NCBI GenBank assembly: GCA_024803745.1
Contig: JANJXV010000037.1
Span: forward strand, 10,555,001-10,619,000
Length of the DNA stretch: 64,000 nucleotides
Reading direction: 5' to 3'
Origin: Megascapheus bottae
Taxonomy: Eukaryota; Chordata; Mammalia; Rodentia; Geomyidae
Under the pieces are notes generated by a model, which saw only the letters and a list, made by a program, of their open reading frames with translations, was not told where the DNA came from and searched no databases. The stretch's first letter is position 1; every line of letters begins with the position of its first letter. The position numbers and the translations under genes are program-made. Below are positions 55,215-64,000 of the stretch, piece by piece.

Positions 55215-55832
55215 AACAAAGTAGTACTGTGGCTCAAGGCATAAGAATACTAGCCTTGAAAAAGCTCAAGGACAGTGCCAGGCCTTGAATTCAAGCCCCA
55301 GGACAGGGGTGGGGGGCACAAGGGAGAGGAGAAAAAGAGAAGAAAGGGAGCCCACTGTAGCTCACAGCTACAATCCTAACTACTCAGGAGGCTGAGATCT
55401 GAGGATTAAGGTTCAACGCCAGCTGGGGAAACAAAAGGACCTGAGGCTCTTATCTTTTAATTAACCTCTAGAGGGGCTGGGAGTTTGGCCTGGTGGTAGC
55501 TTGCCTAGCATGCACGAAGATCTGGGTTCAATTCCTCAGTGCCACATACATAGAAAAAAAAGCCAGAAGTGGTGCTGAGGCTCAAGTGGTAGAGCTCTAG
55601 CTTTGAGAAAATCTAAGGACAGTGCTCAGACCCTAAGCTCAAGCCTAGGACTGGCAAAAATAAATAAATAAAAACATAATATATATTTATTTATTTATGT
55701 ATATATGTATGTATCTACTAGAAAACGGGAAGTGGGGCTTGGCTCAAGGGTAGGGTGGTAGCCTTGAGCTGAAGAGCTCAGGAACAGCATCCAGGTCCAG
55801 AGTTCAAGCCCCACGATGTACCAAAAAAAAAA
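55215..55832 (+). repeat. Composite SINE split by a young IDL-Geo SINE
   Basis: A Geo half lies at 55215-55310. A composite SINE starts at 55345, breaks off at about 55472 after AATTAACCTCTAGA, and resumes at about 55717 with CTAGAAAACGGGAAG to its end near 55832. The break is filled by a complete IDL-Geo copy (about 55473-55660) and its AT-rich (AAAT/TATG) tail. Confidence 0.85.
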
Positions 55833-56354
55833 GGGGGGGGGAGGAAAGAGTGAACGAGCAAACAGGAGGAAGCCAACATTCCTTTGTAATTACTAATGGG
55901 GCTATCAAGATAAACCAAGGTTGCTTCAAATTAGCTTTTACATATGACAAAGCCGGAGAAACTCCTGGAAAGAAGGCCTGTGTGATCTTAGGTGAGAACC
56001 ACCCTGAGTATTCTTCTTAGTAGGAAAGGCTGGCTTCCCTCATTGAGCCTTCATTCTGGAAAAGAGACCCATGTACATAACTGGGCCAAACATGCTTCCT
56101 ACTAAATTGGGAAAGACTAAATTGCATTCAAGGACCTAATACTTTCATGTGACCATAGAGAACTTGTATTTGGCACTTGTACACTAGGATGGTGGCTTTT
56201 ATTTAGCACAATACTTAGAGCTATGCTGTGAAAAATATCCATATTATGACCTAACACATGGTAGAAAGCTGGTTGCTAAGATGACAAATAAAAATGTGCA
56301 ACTGCTTTTCTATAAATTATATAGTTAACAGCAATTTAAAAAAAAATGAGTTCA

Positions 56355-56440
56355 GGCTAGGATACAGCTCACTGACAGAGCACTTGACTTGCAAGTATGT
56401 AAGAGCCTGGGTCTAATCTGTATCACTGGGGGGAGGGGGG
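56355..56440 (+). repeat. tRNA-like SINE monomer
   Basis: GGCTAGGATACAGCTCACTG and GAGCCTGGGTCTAATC match the ID-type left half only; old and diverged. Confidence 0.55.
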
Positions 56441-56760
56441 AAAAGAGGAAGACATCAAATAAACCAACCAATATATGCATAGACTGAATTTCCCACTGCC
56501 AAAGATGCAGTGAATACAAGAATATTTTAAGTTTGAGTGTAATTCTAACTTTTCATCCTAAATGTTAATAGTTAAACTTTATCTGCAAAGTCAATGATGT
56601 TAATAGTCATCCTTGAAAGGCTTTTAAGCAGCCAATAGCTAAGATCACAGACCTTTAACAGGGTTTTTTGCTGATATCATAAGTAGGTTCTGAGATAAAG
56701 GAGCAGTGACACTGAGAGATGAGACAATGTGAGCAAGTTTAAAACCAAAAGCAGTGGACA

Positions 56761-56766
56761 TTTATT
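56761..56766 (-). terminator. UBE2D2: Distal polyadenylation signal of UBE2D2
   Basis: AATAAA on the minus strand, about 1.6 kb after the stop codon. About 10-25 bases downstream on that strand the sequence becomes T and GT rich (CTTTTGGTTTT), which is what the cleavage machinery needs. The unique UTR-like sequence ends near here. Confidence 0.65.
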
Positions 56767-57512
56767 CCTCGATTTTTGTGCAAGAGTGTAAAGATGCATT
56801 TTAAAGAATCTGATGGCTAGAGAGCGTCAGCCACGGCCTTCAGGCTGGCCTGGTTTACAATTATAGGATGTAAAGAAGGGGAATGGGGATAACTTGCCTA
56901 GTTCACATGAACGATGTTTCTGGCAAACACAGCTTACAAGTTTCAAACTACATTTTACTAGAGTCAAGGGAAGACTTTAAAAAGCCACATACAGTACAAT
57001 TTAAAATTGGATGAACATCCTGCAAATGTTAGTGCAAAGTAATTACGTAGACTCTCCAATACAAGATTGTGCTCATTTTCCCAGGTTTAGTCAGAGTTGC
57101 TCTTTTATAATTACAGTCACAGAGGCTTCACTAACCAAATAGTGATGCCTTTGTGTTCCTATGTACCAAGGGAATGTCACAAAGTTTTGGTGAAATGCAG
57201 CTTAGTTTCAGTAACAAAGCAAATTTCTTATTTAGTTTAACAGTCATGTTCCTGGAATGCTGCACATATACATTTCACAAAAAAAAGCCTTTAAGCTTAT
57301 GCCTTAATCTTGTTCAGTAAAATTACTCTCAAGATATCTTTTTATTCTTTAGACTATGTAAACTGGAATTGTTTCATGATTTTAAAATGCAGCCAGTATA
57401 AATGAAAACATTTCAGGGGTGAGGGACACCCAGCACTAATCTCAGTTAGACAAAATTCTTAAAATCAAAAAGCCTATTCACACAAATTATATGTAATGAC
57501 TGTAGTAATCAG

Positions 57513-57518
57513 TTTATT
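57513..57518 (-). terminator. UBE2D2: Internal polyadenylation signal in the UBE2D2 3' UTR
   Basis: Exact AATAAA on the minus strand about 850 bases after the stop. A second one (AATAAAAAG) lies at 57346-57341. Either could give intermediate UTR lengths; neither has a clear GT-rich downstream element. Confidence 0.35.
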
Positions 57519-58329
57519 ACACAGATTAATCATTCTTGAACGTACAAGCTCCAGAGGAGCAATTGGGTCTTTAAATATACACAAGTATTTCCATCAAATG
57601 AATTTTCACCCTTACATCCAAATAGACCTAAGTGGTTAAAAACATAAGAAAAATAAGAGCTATTAGCTATTAACTGAGAAACCACATACAAACCAAAGAA
57701 TGTAGAGGGTTGGGGGGGGGGGAAGAGGGAGAGAGAGGGAGGGTGGGGAAATGTAAAAGAGTTGGAAACAAAGCCCATCATACTTTTTGTACTAATAGCT
57801 CCAATCCATTTAAATGTTGACCAGTTAGACTTAGACCTTAATATAGGATGTGGGTAGTTTAATCTGGTTGGTCATAACTTTCACCTAAGTTGTAGGTCCT
57901 CTGGAGAAAATGAATAAAGAAATACCTTCATGTTCTTCACCTGCTGTTCATAACTGTTTTGAGTTTAAATGGATTCCACTTAAAAACAATCACCTACAGG
58001 CCAGTAGAGCTTTCCCCCATCCAAAGACACACCAAGTACCCACCATCCCTCACACTTTGCTGTTATCCAAATTTCTGTCAATAAGGAAAGTTTTTAGTCT
58101 CACACCTAGGTTATGCCTGGAGGATTGGCTGTCACACACATACTTCTCTGCTAGGAGGCAATGTTGGTACAGAAGTACAGTATCTCTATTTTGTTGTTCC
58201 AAGTATGTACAACACGCAGCACTGCTGTTTTATCAGGTAAACATGTGCACAGGGGAAGATGAGGCGTGGGCTCATAGAAAGCAGTCAAATGGAAATCAAA
58301 AGGACTTTCTCTTTCAGAGTTCCCCTATC

Positions 58330-58335
58330 TTTATT
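58330..58335 (-). terminator. UBE2D2: Proximal polyadenylation signal of UBE2D2
   Basis: AATAAA on the minus strand starts only 28 bases after the TAA stop. If used, it would give an mRNA with a 3' UTR of only about 50 bases. The motif is exact, but no strong GT-rich element follows, so use is uncertain. Confidence 0.4.
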
Positions 58336-58363
58336 TGTAGAGGTTATCCAATAATTTCTTTAA

Positions 58364-58409
58364 TTACATCGCATACTTCTGAGTCCATTCCCGAGCTATT
58401 CTGTTGTAC
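58364..58409 (-). CDS. UBE2D2: UBE2D2 last coding segment (residues about 133-147 and stop)
   Basis: On the minus strand the acceptor ending TGTACAG is followed by one base that completes Lys133, then codons for YNRIAREWTQKYAM and a TAA stop at 58366-58364. This is the C-terminal helix of the E2 fold. The tail is diagnostic: UBE2D2 has NRIAREW, while from memory UBE2D3 has NRISREW and UBE2D1 has NRHAREW. The splice phase matches the 62353-62446 exon exactly, so the two join without a shift. The exon continues leftward as 3' UTR. Confidence 0.97.
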
Positions 58410-58649
58410 CTGTACATACAAAGAGAAGCTTGGCTTAAGGAGTCAATAAGCAACAGATTGCACTAGTAAAAATTTCAGGGCAACAATTTCTAGTATAGTC
58501 AAAGTCACTTTTATACTTCAAATTTGTAAGAAGTCTACACTCAATGGCAGCAGAATACAATGTACCATGGAAAACCATTTCATATATATAACTCCATTTG
58601 CTAAACATGTACTGTTTTACACACTTGACTTTTAACTTGATTCATTTGA

Positions 58650-59045
58650 GTTTGGGGTTTGGGGAGGGAATAAGGGTTCACTATATAACTAGGGGTAGCC
58701 TCAAACTAGAAATTCTTTATATTTCAGCCTCCTAAGGCTGCGATTTATTGGTGTGCCTCATTAAATTAACTAGTGAATATAACACTTTCTTTTTAAAAAT
58801 ACTACTTGTTCTGACTTATTTCCACAATTTGCTTGACAAAAGGAATGCTTCTGAAAAACATTCTAGTACTAAAATTAACAGAACAAAGGGACTTCAAAAA
58901 TGAGGTAGAGGGAGGAAGGAAGGCTGCAGATCTGGGCATGGTGGTCTATAGTCCTATCTACTGGAGAGGCTGAGATAGGAGGAGCCTTTGAGCTCAGAAG
59001 CAACATAGTAAGGGATACTTCTCAAAAACAAAACAAAATCAAAGA
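58650..59045. repeat. B1-like monomers
   Basis: A reversed 7SL/B1-like monomer at 58650-58765 (CACTATATAACTAGGGGTAG, TTTCAGCCTCCTAAGGCTG) and a forward one at 58930-59045 (CTGGGCATGGTGGTCTATAG) with an A-rich tail. Neither has a Geo half. Confidence 0.75.
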
Positions 59046-59160
59046 TACCAAAACAAAGTTAACCAAATAGGCAATGTAAAAGTTCTACTGACTACCACAA
59101 TATTACTACAATGATTTGAGGTATGCTTTCTTTTCTATAGCATTCATATTCACAATTCTT

Positions 59161-59360
59161 TTTTTTTTTTTTTTTGCCAGTCCTGGGCTTGAGCTCAGGG
59201 CCTGAGCACTGTCCTTGGACTTTCTCAAGGCTAGAGCTCTACCACTTGAGCCTCAGCACCACTTCCGGCTTTTTTTCTATGTATGTGGTACTGAGGAATC
59301 AAACCCGGGTCTTCATGCATGCTAGGCAAGCACTTTAACCACTAGGCCAAACTCCCGGCC
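59161..59360 (-). repeat. IDL-Geo SINE, young, 17-base target duplication
   Basis: Complete reversed copy. TCATATTCACAATTCTT occurs exactly at 59144-59160 and 59361-59377. Confidence 0.93.
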
Positions 59361-59436
59361 TCATATTCACAATTCTTATATACTAGATGAAGTGGTTTCC
59401 CATCAACAATGTTAAATTAAGACTAATTTTATTTTT

Positions 59437-59531
59437 TGTGGTTAACTGGAGATAAGAGTCTCACAGACTTTCCTGCCTGGGCTGGCTTTGAATTGTGACC
59501 TTTAGATCCCAGCCTCCTGGGATGCTAAGAT
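59437..59531 (-). repeat. Short composite SINE fragment
   Basis: Middle and B1-like part only, from GGTTAACTGGAGATAAG to GCCTCCTGGGATGC. It is bounded by copies of GACTAATTTTATTTTT at 59421 and 59533. Confidence 0.75.
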
Positions 59532-59549
59532 TGACTAATTTTATTTTTA

Positions 59550-59749
59550 TTTATTTATTTTTTTTTTGCCAGTCCTGGGCTTGAGCTCAGGGCCTGAGCA
59601 CTGTCCTTGGACTTTCTCAAGGCTAGAGCTCTACCACTTGAGCCTCAGCACCACTTCCAGCTTTTTTCTATATGTGGTACCGAGGAATTGAACCCGGGTC
59701 TTCATGCATGCTAGGCAAGCACTTGAACCACTAGGCCAAACTCCCGGCC
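59550..59749 (-). repeat. IDL-Geo SINE, young, 17-base target duplication
   Basis: Complete reversed copy. The 17-base duplication lies at 59533-59549 and 59750-59766. The left duplicate is also the right duplicate of the SINE fragment before it. Confidence 0.93.
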
Positions 59750-59799
59750 GACTAATTTTATTTTTAAAATGAAGTTTGTTCCTGTAATCACCTTGATCT

Positions 59800-59802
<3 letters not shown>

Positions 59803-59846
<44 letters not shown>

Positions 59847-60083
59847 GCGCGTGCCAGTACTGGGGCTTGAACTCAGGGCCTGAACACTGTCCTTGGGTTT
59901 TCTCAAGGCTAGTGCTCTACTACTGGAGCCACAGCACCACTTCTGGCGTGCGTATGTATGTATGTATGTATGTATGTATGTATGTATGTATGTATGTATG
60001 TATGTGTGGTATCTAGGTATTGAACCTGAGTCTTCGTGCATGCTAGGCAAAAGCACTCTACCAGTAGGCCAAATTCCCGGCCC
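59803..60083 (-). repeat. (GT)n repeat and IDL-Geo SINE with (GTAT)n inside
   Basis: A (GT)n run at 59803-59845 lies in the tail position of a reversed IDL-Geo copy at 59846-60083. Within the copy the linker has grown into about 14 GTAT units at 59951-60006. Confidence 0.9.
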
Positions 60084-60138
60084 ATATAATCACCTTTACC
60101 AAGACAAATAAGATTAAAAATAAAAAATGGGGGGGGGA

Positions 60139-60564
60139 CACCTGGGAATGGGGCTTAGTGGTAGAGTGCTTACTTAGCATGCATGAAGCCCTGGGTTCAA
60201 TTCCTTAGAACCACATAAACAGAAAAAGCTGCAAGTGACACTGTGGCTCAAGTGCTAGCCTTGAGCAAAAGAAGTTCAGGGACAGTGCCCATGCCCTGAG
60301 TTCAAGCCCCATGACTGGCAAAAAATAAAATTTCACGGGGCTGGGAGTTTGGCCTAGTGGTTAAAGTGCTTGCCTAGCATGCATGAAGACCCGGGTTCGA
60401 TTCCTTGGTACCACATACATAGAAAAAAGCCAGAAGTGGTGCTGAGGCTCAAGTGGTAGAGCTCTAGCCTTGAGAACGTCCAAGGACAATGCTCAGGCCC
60501 TGAGCTCAAGCCCAGGACTGGCAATAAATAAATAAATAAATAAATAAAAATAAAAAAATAAAAT
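60139..60564 (+). repeat. Two IDL-Geo SINEs, the second in the tail of the first
   Basis: An older copy at 60139-60321 (GGCAAAAGAAGTTCAGGGAC variant) is followed by a young copy at 60336-60564 flanked by the 14-base duplication AAAATAAAATTTCA (60322-60335 and 60565-60578). Confidence 0.9.
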
Positions 60565-60694
60565 AAAATAAAATTTCATATAGAAATATATAACTATAGA
60601 TGCTATTCAGACTTAAACACAATTAAAATTGTCCTAGAAGCAACCACTATTAGATTTCCCATTCCTGGTGTAGCTCCATTAAAAACAACAAAGA

Positions 60695-60780
60695 GGGCTG
60701 GGAGTTTGGCCTAGTGGTTAAAGTGCTTGCCTAGGATGCATGAAGACCCGGGTTTGATTCCTCGGTACCACATACAAAGA

Positions 60781-60811
<31 letters not shown>

Positions 60812-60945
60812 GGAAGTGGCGCTAAGGCTCAAGTGGTAGAGCTCTAGCCTTGAGAAAACCCAAGGACAGTGCTCAGGCCCTGAGCTCAGGCCCAGGACTG
60901 GCAAAAACAAATAAAGTTGAGCTTCCTTTTAAAAAAAAAAAAAAT
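60695..60945 (+). repeat. IDL-Geo SINE with extra 3' sequence and second A-tail
   Basis: Complete young copy with a 29-base A run in its linker at 60780-60808. After the normal GGACTGGC end it carries AACAAATAAAGTTGAGC, a CTTCCTTTT run and a second A-tail before the 14-base duplication (60681-60694 and 60946-60959). Confidence 0.9.
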
Positions 60946-60984
60946 AAAAACAACAAAGAACCCAAACTTATTTCTTTTTCGTTG

Positions 60985-61385
60985 TCGTGGGGCTTTGGGG
61001 GTCTGGGTGCTAGTGTACTGCCACTTTGAGCCACAGTGCCACTTCTAGTTTTCTGGTAGTTAATTGGAGATAATAATCTAACAAACCAGTAATCCTAGCT
61101 ACTCAGGAGGCTGAAATCTGAGGATCGAGGTTCAAAGCCAGCCCGGGCAAAAAAATCCATGAGACTCTTATCTCCAATTAACCACCAGAAAACCAGAAGT
61201 GGTGCTATAGCTCAAGAGGCAGAGTGGTAGCCTTGAGCTGAAGAGTTCAGGGACATCACGCAGGTCCATAGTTCAAGTCCCCCAACAGCAAAAAAAAATC
61301 TCATAGAATTTCCCGCCCAGGCTCATTTTGAACTGCAATCCTCAGATCTCAGTCTCCTGAGTAGCTAGATGTAAGCCACCCATAC
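60985..61385. repeat. Composite SINE (-) split by another composite SINE (+)
   Basis: The reversed host runs from about 60985 to 61086, then resumes at about 61297 (TCTCATAGAATTTCCCGCC) to 61385. The gap holds a 5'-truncated forward copy from AGTAATCCTAGCTACTCAGG to an A-tail. Confidence 0.8.
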
Positions 61386-61489
61386 CTGGAAAGCTATGTC
61401 TTTCTAAGACACAATCCCTCCTATAATCAATCTCAGGGAACACTTAATAGTAATTGTTAGAATGTTCTTAGGTACTATCACTTGTTTGT

Positions 61490-61922
61490 GCCTATTACAG
61501 GGCTTGAACTCAGGGGCTGGGTGCAGTCCCTAAGTTCTTTTCTCAAGGCTAACCTACTAAAACTTACTTTTTGGTAGTTAAGAGAAAAGAACATCACGGG
61601 GTTTACTGCCTGGAATGGTTTTAAACTGAAATCCTCAGATCTCAGCCTCCTGGATTAAAGCCCAGCTACTATATTGAATGCTTTTTAAAAAATAATTACA
61701 ATATTCCTTTTTTTTTTTTTTTTTTAATTGCCAGTCCTGGGGTTGAGCTCAGGGCCTGAGCACTGTTCTCTCCTGAGACTTTCTCAAGGCTAGAGCTCTA
61801 CCACTTGAGCCTCAGCACCACTTCTGGCTTCTTTTTTTTCTATGTATGTGGTACTGAGGAATTGAACCCGTCTTCGTGCATGCTAGGCAAGCACTCTACC
61901 ACTAGGCCAAACTCCCAGCCCC
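61490..61922 (-). repeat. Composite SINE and IDL-Geo SINE
   Basis: A diverged composite copy at about 61490-61670, then a T run and an IDL-Geo copy at 61705-61922 with CTGTTCTCTCCTGAGACTTT as a private change. Confidence 0.8.
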
Positions 61923-62351
61923 TTAATTTACAATCTAGTTTGGTTATGGAAGCAATTTGGGGCTTTCATGTCTAAAGAGATTTATTCATTTTCCTCCTTT
62001 AGATTATGTAAAATGGTATTCCCCCTTCTCATTGATTTATAAATACCTAGGCAAGACAAATGGGTAGTTGACTTTAAATACTTTATGTCAAAAGCAAACA
62101 TGAAACACAAAGCTGTCAGAAATGTGCTGTATATGTAAGTGTTCTTAAACAGTGAAAGTCATATGAAACAATTAGAAATAAAACTGGTATCACCTATGAT
62201 ACTTCATGTAAATACTCCTATTGCTTATCTCTAGGAAAGTAGGTTGGGAGCTCATTTTTAACTATGTGGTCCATATTAGCCCTTAGGTAAGGAAGATTCT
62301 ATATAACATATTTATCCTACCAGAGACCTTTCTAGCTAGAGGCCATACTTA

Positions 62352-62513
<162 letters not shown>

Positions 62514-62559
62514 TCAACAAACTCTCTAGAGCTAGGGGTACAGCTAGGTGGACTCTAAA

Positions 62560-62640
62560 AATCCAGGGCCAGGGGTATAGCTAGATGGTATAGTACTTAG
62601 TATGCACAAGACACTGAGTTCTATCCCCAGCATCATCAAA
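62560..62640 (+). repeat. tRNA-like SINE monomer
   Basis: GCCAGGGGTATAGCTAGATG to GAGTTCTATCCCCAGCATC, an ID-type monomer without a Geo half. A short related piece precedes it at 62525. Confidence 0.65.
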
Positions 62641-62829
62641 TAAAAATTCAAAACTACACTATACTGCCTTGTAGCTTTGAAAGCTCTAACTTTAACATTT
62701 ACAATAGGCATCAAAGATTTTAAGAAGCTTAAACATATTTCAAAGTTCAATCATCAAAAATTTAGAATGACTATTCCTAATCAACTTTTCCTAAAGGAAA
62801 AAAAAAGGAGAATGAATTGTTATGAAACC

Positions 62830-63000
62830 TTAGTCTCTTGGATAAGAATATTAACCCCTTTGGTCAAAGTCTTACAATTATGCCATGAAGTAAGAAGTGC
62901 AGATATGATTGTCTCTAAACTGCTAAAGGAGCTGGCTCAGACATGTGAAGTGACTTGTCCAATGACCCTGGCGGAATTAAACAGAATTAGAAAACCCAAG
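62830..63000 (+). repeat. MIR
   Basis: TCTTACAATTATGCCATGAAG and GAAGTGACTTGTCCAATGAC in MIR order. An apparent 109-codon ORF over this stretch (62677-63006) is only the read-through of unique and MIR sequence. Confidence 0.7.
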
Positions 63001-63005
63001 TCTTA

Positions 63006-63990
63006 GGTAGGTGTTGGTGGCTCACGTTTGCAACCCTACTGAGGATGCTGAGATCTGATAAAGATGGTTTGAACTCAGTCAGGGCAGATAAGTCCTCAAG
63101 ACTCAAATTAACCAGCAAAAATGCCAAAATGGAGTTGTGGCTCAACTGGAAAGAACACTGTCAGAGCATGAGGCTCTAAATTCAAGCTTCAGTAGCAGCG
63201 CAAAAGAAATTAGGGAGACAGAGGTAGGAGGGAGGACAAGAAAGCAGTAGGCCAGGTTGAGAAGAGCTTAGGGATAGGGCACTTTCCTAGCCTACATAAA
63301 GACCTCAATTTGATTCCAAACAGAGGAACAGTAAAAAATAGATTTCCAAATCCTAGACCAAGTACAATTGTCAGTTACCAAAGCCTATTAAGTTCAATTT
63401 TTAGAAGCTCAGTTTAGGGAAAAATGACTTGCAAAAAAATTTTTTTTGGTGCAGGTACTAGGGACTTGAACCCAGGCTTTGTGTAGTCTTCCTTAGCTTT
63501 TCTGTTCAAGGCTAGTGCTCTACCATTTAACTTGAGCCACAGCTGTACTTCTGGCTTGCTGGTTAATTGGAGATATGTCTCACCAATTCTCCTGCCCAGG
63601 CTGGCTTCGACTGTAATTCTCAGATCTAAGCATGAGCCACCAACATCTGGCTTAAAAACTCTTAAAAGAGTCACACTAGCAACAATTCTAATTGTGGAAC
63701 CAACCCAACAATCACTATTTGTTATGAAATATCATTTTAAGATACAATTAATTTGCTTTATTTTCAACTAAAAGTAATTCAGCACAAGAAGAAATGTTTA
63801 TACCAAAATGGGAATACCTACCCTTCAGAGGATATGAGGTATTTCTGCTTTTTTTTTGTTTTGTCAGTCGTGAGACTTGAACTGTAAGCCTGGGTGCTCT
63901 TCAGCTCAAGGCTACTGCTCTATCCCTTGGCCTGGACATTGTCCCTGAGCTCTTCAAGCTCAATGCTACAGCCTTAACTATGGAGCCTTA
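63006..63990. repeat. Degraded SINEs at the window edge
   Basis: Composite (+) at 63006-63215, tRNA-like monomer (+) at 63250-63330, composite (-) at 63435-63655 and a composite (-) from 63850 that runs towards the window end. Confidence 0.65.
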
Positions 63991-64000
63991 ATCTGGTGAT

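Larger units (their letters stand above)
56740..58363 (-). other. UBE2D2: UBE2D2 3' untranslated region
   Basis: The stretch directly after the UBE2D2 stop is AT-rich, unique sequence with no SINE inside it, in contrast to the SINE-dense DNA on both sides. This fits a constrained 3' UTR. The first part after the stop (AATTAAAGAAATTATTGG and onward) resembles the mammalian UBE2D2 3' UTR as I remember it. Several polyadenylation signals lie within it on the minus strand, at 58335-58330, 57518-57513, 57346-57341 and 56766-56761. The last, followed by T/GT-rich sequence, is taken as the main distal end, giving a UTR of about 1.6 kb. The exact cleavage site is not visible from sequence alone. Confidence 0.75.

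Noticed and set aside
62677..63006. 109-codon open frame next to the UBE2D2 exon
   Set aside because: It lies in an intron, on the opposite strand, and its 3' half is a MIR repeat.

Overview
The window is mammalian nuclear DNA from a rodent. There is no prokaryotic organisation: no operons, no ribosome binding sites and no long real ORFs. There are spliced exons with canonical GT/AG borders, CpG islands, ancient MIR repeats, microsatellites and very many SINEs. The most abundant SINE is dimeric, with an ID-like tRNA-Ala-related left half and a non-tRNA right half. It matches my recollection of IDL-Geo, described for Geomyoidea (kangaroo rats, pocket mice, pocket gophers). A second SINE joins a 7SL/B1-like left part to the same right half. 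The host is therefore most likely a geomyoid rodent; this is inference from repeats.

One gene is certain. The 3' end of UBE2D2, a ubiquitin-conjugating E2 enzyme, lies on the minus strand at the right. Its penultimate coding exon is 62353-62446, its last coding segment is 58364-58409, and a 3' UTR of about 1.6 kb runs to about 56740. Paralogue-specific residues (REK and RIAREW) separate it from UBE2D1 and UBE2D3. The rest of the gene, including the catalytic cysteine, lies beyond 64000.

The rest is best explained by conserved synteny. In human and mouse the gene immediately downstream of UBE2D2, in the same orientation, is CXXC5. The large CpG island at about 31.9-34.7 kb is the expected CXXC5 promoter and non-coding first exon on the minus strand, with a good splice donor at 33739/33738. 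Positions 1-33738 would then be its long first intron. No CXXC5 coding sequence is in the window; it should lie left of position 1. A smaller CpG island at 46.2-47.3 kb sits in the intergenic region and may be an alternative or antisense promoter.

Layout: 1-31 kb, putative CXXC5 intron, with SINE clusters (4-9 kb, 12 kb, 16.5-20 kb, 27 kb) alternating with SINE-free blocks that hold AT-rich, conserved-looking regulatory candidates (11.7, 13.2, 15.5, 26.0 and 28.5 kb). 31-36 kb, promoter CpG island. 36-56.7 kb, intergenic, SINE-rich, with the 46-47 kb island. 56.7-64 kb, UBE2D2 3' UTR, last introns and exons.

I found no undescribed biological system. The most interesting material is mobile-element history: many young IDL-Geo copies with exact target-site duplications, a target used twice, a possible Pol III read-through 3' transduction, SINE-into-SINE nesting, a minisatellite grown from a SINE edge, and a small A-tailed repeat family I cannot name.
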